Assembly (NCBI GenBank): GCA_943735955.1
Contig: OX030966.1
Location: forward strand, 6,999,306 to 7,063,305
Reading direction: 5' to 3'
DNA: 64,000 nucleotides
DNA from: Piscicola geometra
Lineage: Eukaryota > Annelida > Clitellata > Hirudinida > Piscicolidae
The translations under genes were made by a program, and so were the position numbers. Every line of letters starts with the position of its first letter. Positions within the stretch are counted from its first letter, which is position 1. Positions 59,481-64,000 of the stretch are shown here, one piece after another. The notes under the pieces were generated by a model. The model had not been told where the DNA came from. It saw nothing but the letters and a program-made list of their open reading frames with translations, and did no database searches.

Positions 59481-62400
59481 TTAGATTTTAAAGAATGATT
59501 GAATGGAAGAACTTTGCAAGAATTTGGAAAGTTGCACGTCGTTCGACTGGAGAGCCAGCATGCTGGGCAAGAAGCCCTGCGAATAACAGTAAAAATAATA
59601 AATAAAAATATTAGTAATTATATATTGTCATAACTCTAATACAAATAATAGTAATGTTATACATTAAAATAATTAATAAGTTTAAAAAGTAATTTTTGAA
59701 TTTCATTAAAACTTCTGCCCCTCACCTCCTTATCCCGAAGTGTGCTCCTACTGCCTGCAAGGACCAGCATGATGGTCAGTCTGCGGTTCGTCAGGAAACT
59801 GGCTTTGTGCAGGACTGTTTGGCCCCTGCGATGAGGAGAAGGAGTGGAGGAGAGGATGGCGCTGGGTGGAAGGAGGGTTGGAAGGGATAGAATAGTTGAG
59901 GCATTTGTTCTAGCACTCACTTCGAGTGGTCCACCACGTCGAGAGTTGCCGGAGCGACTGAAAGGGACGAACTTCGTATTATTTGTCATTATGATCTAAC
60001 AAGACCAGGTGGCTTACTCTTTAGTTAGATCCATGTTAAAATGGTCTCCATCTGCCTTCTCTTTAAAGCCACTGCAACCACCCTCATTCACCACCACCCT
60101 CATCCACCACCACCCTCACCCACCACCACCCATCCCCTCCCTACCCTCTCTCAGCAGCCACTCCAGCACTAGCACGTGGTCATGCATGCAGGCGTAGTGC
60201 AGTCCACTCATCCCTGTTATGGTGTCGGTGCATGAAAAGTCTACCGTGCCCTTCAAGCTTTGCACCTGGTCGTCAGAAGGGAGGGTTGGTTCGTTGGGTG
60301 GTCAAAAGGGAAGGTTGGTTCGTTGGGTGGTCAAAAGGGAGGGTTGGTTCGTTGGGTGGTCAGAGGGGAGGGGTTGGTGTAAAGGGCTGGTTGGTTTATT
60401 GTGGGTAGATCAGAGGGAGTTAAATAATTTTAAGGAATCTGGACTTTGTTAAGCGCTTGCATTTTATACTGCTTCCGTTCGATTTTGCAGCTCTCTAAGC
60501 AATGCCAAAATTATATTTGTTTTGAAAGAAAAAAACAGAAAGTAGAAAAATTATTTTTATTTTTATTTTAACTTAAAAGTTCAAAAGAAAACTCACTACG
60601 CTGAGGTCGCCAGACTTGCACGCAAGAAGGAAAACTGGAGAAGAAAAGTAGTTTAATTCGAAAAAGAATGTCTTAGAGAAAAAAATCTATTTTTGATTGG
60701 TGATTTGAAACAGATGCATGAGTTTCATATTGGACTTAAATTTTGGGAAAGTTGATTTTTTCTAAGAAGTTTCTTGCCACCCACCTGACTTTGCATAGTC
60801 AGAGTTGGAGGTTTGACTGTCGATTTCACTGGGATGGTTTAGAAAGTTTGTAGATAATAAAAAAAAGTTGCTTGATAAATGTTACTTTAAACCATTGACA
60901 CACATGACGCTCCCCTTGCAAACAACAAAGCATGCAACAAAAATCAAAGCAACCATGATCTCCTCAGCAAACAGCCAAGCAACTGACCAGCCTTCACTCG
61001 CTTGACCGCTCTGCCACCTGTCATCGAAGCTCGGAAAGTCACTGCCTCCCGACTCGTCGAACAGGTCATCTCTCGAAGCGACCGCTGATTGGATGCTGCT
61101 ATGGTCAGGTGAGCGGAAGTCGAAGAGGTTCATCGAACACTGATCCTCCTCCTCCTCCTGCTGCATCTCCTTGCTGACGTGGTTGAGGCGGAAGCGGATG
61201 TTGGTTGCCAGGATGGTGATGGCGTCATTGGTGACGTCACACAAGTAGAACTGATGCTCGTTCGCTTGCGAGATGCGGAAGTAGTGGTCTGCTGTGAGGG
61301 CTGTTCGTGAGAGGGTGAAGGTGGAGGGGGTGGAGGTGGTGATGATTAGATGCAATAAATGGAAACACAAACTTTAAGATAATATTTACAATGTAAGCAA
61401 AGGTAGATTAAAAAGGTTTTGTTCGGGTACTAAAGCAATTGAAGAACTGACTATCCAGAAAGCACCAGTTGTTCAGGAGACCAGGGATTCTACTGCTGCC
61501 GTTCGGGTAGGTCTGGAATTGATTGTTTCTTGTGGGTGGAAGAATGGAAACGGTAATGAAAACTGGAAAGTTTATCAAAATTATTAAAGAATTCATTAAA
61601 GAATTCATTATTCACAGACGAATCATTTAATCGGCCGTTGCACCAAATCAAATTATGCCTTTCTAATCGTAAATGTGTTTGATTGCTTGGGACCTTGGCT
61701 AGAGCTTTTGTGATGAGAGATCTGATGTGAGAAAGGTCGCTATTAGGAAGAGTTGGGAGGGTGGTGACGAAGAGGGCTGGAGGAGTGGATGGAGGCAAAG
61801 ATGGAAGAGGCGTATGGAAACAATGTGCAGTAGTGTGAAAAAAGTTTTGTAGTCTTCAAAATTGAATGCAAATTAAATATAAAAGGCACGTCTTGTTTGA
61901 AACTTTTTTTTGAAAACAGTCATGTGCATTGAAAGTAAAAAACAGTTCAAAAGCAGCAAAGACAGCCAGGTGAAGAAAGGAGGCACAAGCACGCAGCACG
62001 CACAGGCAGCATCCAGTTCCTCCTTGTCGGCACTGAGGCTTTCGTAATCGTGCATCGAGATCAACCTCACCCTCGTCTCGCCCACTTGATTCGACTGCGT
62101 TCTGAGAGAATTAGTTAGAGATGTTTCAGTTTCAGAACATTTAGTAGCTGGAAATTGAAAGAAGTGCAATGGAAAAAAGGAGAAGGTCGTGAATTTCGGT
62201 GACTTGTAAACTAATCATCCTCAAACGCACTATGAAACAAAACTAAAAATAAGTAAGTCTCTTCCATCTCCAGTGCGAACACATATCATGATGCATATCA
62301 TCATGATGCATCAGCCACCCGCAGTCGGAGGAGGCCTGGTAGCTTTTCGCCTTCGCCCGCTGCAGCATCCTCGCTTGGTTCCTGCGTTCGATGCGGATGC

Positions 62401-63723
62401 AAGACGGCGCAAGTCTGTGGTGAGTTGTGTTGTGGTCGAGTTGTGTTGTGGTCGAGTTGTGTTGTGGTCGAGTTGTGTTGTGGCGAGTTGTGTTGTGGCG
62501 AGTTGTGTTGTGGTCGAGTTGTGTTGTGGCGAGTTGTGTTGTGGCGAGTTGTGTTGTGGCGAGTTGTGTTGTGGCGAGTTGTGTTGTGGCGAGTTGTGTT
62601 GTGGCGAGTTGTGTTGTGGTCGAGTTGTGTTGTGGTCGAGTTGTGTTGTGGTCGAGTTGTGTTGTGGCGAGTTGCGTTGTGGCGAGTTGTCTTGTGACGA
62701 GTTGTGTTGTGGCGAGTTGTGTTGTGGTCGAGTTGTGTTGTGGCGAGTTATGTTGTGGCGAGTTGTGTTGTGGCGAGTTTTGTTGTGGCGAGTTGTGTTG
62801 TGGCGAGTTGTGTTGTGGCGAGTTGTGTTGTGGCGAGTTGTGTTGTGGCGAGTTGTGTTGTGGCGAGTTGTGTTGTGGCGAGTTGTGTTGTGGCGAGTTG
62901 TGTTGTGGCGAGTTGTCTTGTGACGAGTTGTGTTGTGGCGAGTTGTGTTGTGGCGAGTTGTGTTGTGGCGAGTTGTGTTGTGGCGAGTTGTGTTGTGGCG
63001 AGTTGTGTTGTGGTCGAGTTGTGTTGTGGCGAGTTGTGTTGTGGCGAGTTGTGTTGTGGCGAGTTGTGTTGTGGCGAGTTGTGAGATGGAGACAAAAGCT
63101 TGATGAATGGTTTTGTCAAGAATTGAATAAGCGAGTGCTCGTCGTCACGAAAAGCGACCATGTTTTATTCTTTCAAAGGAAATTCTTGTCGGTTCTGATA
63201 CTCTTCGTAATTTATGAAACTTTGTTGTTTTGAACAACAAAACAGCTCAACAACAACAGAGCTCAACAACAACACAAAAACCTGCAACAACAACAACAAC
63301 AACAGTCCAACAACAAAAACAACCTGCACGGCTCGCCATCCACTTGCGCAGGTACGCTCTTGAAGGTCTTCAGCAGAACCCTCCTGCACTGCGCCACCCT
63401 CACTCCGCTGCACGCACCCATCTGCAAACTCGCCTTGGTGGTGGTGAGGGTGGTGGTGGTGGTTGTAAGTAGTGGTGGGTGGTGGTGTTTGTGGGTGGTG
63501 GATTTGTGGGTGGTTGTGGGTGGCGTTTGTGGATGGTGGTGGTGAGGGTGGTTGTAGTGGTTGTGTAAAAAGTGACTTCATTGCTTAATGAATGTTTGAG
63601 ACTAGAATAAAGAATCTATTTGAAAGTTGAATGTTCAAAGCAAAGAGTAGAGATAGAATGACAAACCAGAGAGGCAGCTGTGAAACCCACGACCTCCAGG
63701 AGACCGTCGTCAGGCTTTTGTGG
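59481..63723 (-). CDS. DGKZ: Type IV diacylglycerol kinase (zeta/iota, rdgA), C-terminal part
   Basis: Fourteen exons visible: 63667-63723, 63324-63433, 62319-62414, 62004-62101, 61694-61776, 61452-61512, 60988-61300, 60785-60828, 60597-60634, 60145-60265, 60018-60051, 59921-59971, 59726-59825, 59481-59576; 433 codons, all in phase. The N-terminus lies beyond the right edge. DGKs phosphorylate diacylglycerol to phosphatidic acid and end DAG signalling. The accessory catalytic domain is clear: [93 protein letters not shown]. Ankyrin repeats follow ([72 protein letters not shown]), the type IV hallmark. The tail ends SFFKI; no ETAV-type PDZ ligand as in vertebrate zeta. The last codons lie in satellite-like sequence. 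Confidence 0.93.
60270..60385 (-). repeat. 30-bp repeat in DGK intron 9
   Basis: Unit gggagggttggttcgttggg plus tggtcaaaa, four copies next to the exon 10 acceptor. Confidence 0.85.
62415..63085 (-). repeat. 15/16-bp repeat in DGK intron 2
   Basis: Unit gagttgtgttgtggc, with a tc insertion in some copies (gtggtcgag), about 43 copies ending at the exon 3 acceptor. Confidence 0.95.
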
Positions 63724-63734
63724 CTGGAAGTTTC

Positions 63735-63950
63735 CTGGAGGGAGGTGGAGGGATGGAGGGAGGGAGGGAGGGAAGGGAGGGAGGGGTGGAGGGGTGGAGG
63801 TGGAGGGGTGGAGGGAGGTGGAGGAAGGAGGGAGGGGTGGAGGGGGGGAGGGAGGTGGAGGGGGGAGGGAGGTGGAGGGGGGGAGGGAGGTGGAGGGGGG
63901 GAGGGAGGGGTGGAGGGTGGTAAAAGGAGGGGTGGAGGGGGGATGGAAAC
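63735..63950 (-). repeat. GGGAGGGAGGTGGAGG array before the first visible DGK exon
   Basis: Purine-rich on the plus strand, pyrimidine-rich on the sense strand; forms the 3' half of an intron cut by the window edge. Confidence 0.9.
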
Positions 63951-64000
63951 TTGTGAAAATAAACAAAAATAACAGAAAAGTCAAAGAAGGTGGAATGGTT

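Overview
This is invertebrate nuclear DNA. Genes are split into many short exons with GT-AG introns, proteins match animal families, and tandem repeats are very dense. Gene content (ONECUT, WDR4, a kismet-type CHD remodeller, NDUFA9, a type IV diacylglycerol kinase, a fucolectin-like plus PAN lectin) fits a bilaterian, perhaps a lophotrochozoan; I cannot name the species. I rebuilt five multi-exon genes by hand. In each, all junctions keep reading phase and the exon total is divisible by three, so the models are tight, but they remain predictions without transcript support.

Layout. 1-10.9 kb: the start of a secreted-protein gene (minus, cut by the left edge), Thr/Asn-rich possible exons (plus), a candidate neuropeptide precursor (minus, 6.4-6.9 kb) and long AT-rich or repeat DNA. 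10.9-13.5 kb: WDR4 (minus, 11 exons, 452 aa). 14.1-18.2 kb: ONECUT (plus, 6 exons, 556 aa), divergent from WDR4 with about 570 bp between the start codons. 18.2-26.0 kb: a near gene-free block of minisatellites with units from 15 to about 95 bp. 26.1-50.0 kb: one CHD6-9/kismet gene (minus, 46 exons, 2760 aa). 51.1-54.4 kb: NDUFA9 (minus, 12 exons, 395 aa). 54.9-55.9 kb: a two-exon secreted fucolectin-like/PAN protein (minus). 56-59.4 kb: AT-rich DNA, a 440-bp CA tract and a 21-bp array. 59.5 kb to the right edge: the 3' half of a DGK zeta/iota (rdgA) gene (minus, 14 exons visible).

The genes are unrelated housekeeping and developmental genes, not a pathway. The unusual part is the introns. 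Many are two-sided on the sense strand: a G/T-rich first half beginning GTGGGTGG or GTGTGTG, an AT-rich switch that often contains TTTAAA, then a C/A-rich second half ending CCACCACAG. The two intron ends are therefore complementary to each other. Several intronic minisatellites also carry copies of the adjoining splice site, making long rows of decoy donors or acceptors. Next to two genes, tandem arrays carry motifs that could act on that gene: about 28 ATCGAT cores downstream of ONECUT, and about 30 AATAAA signals just past the DGK stop codon.
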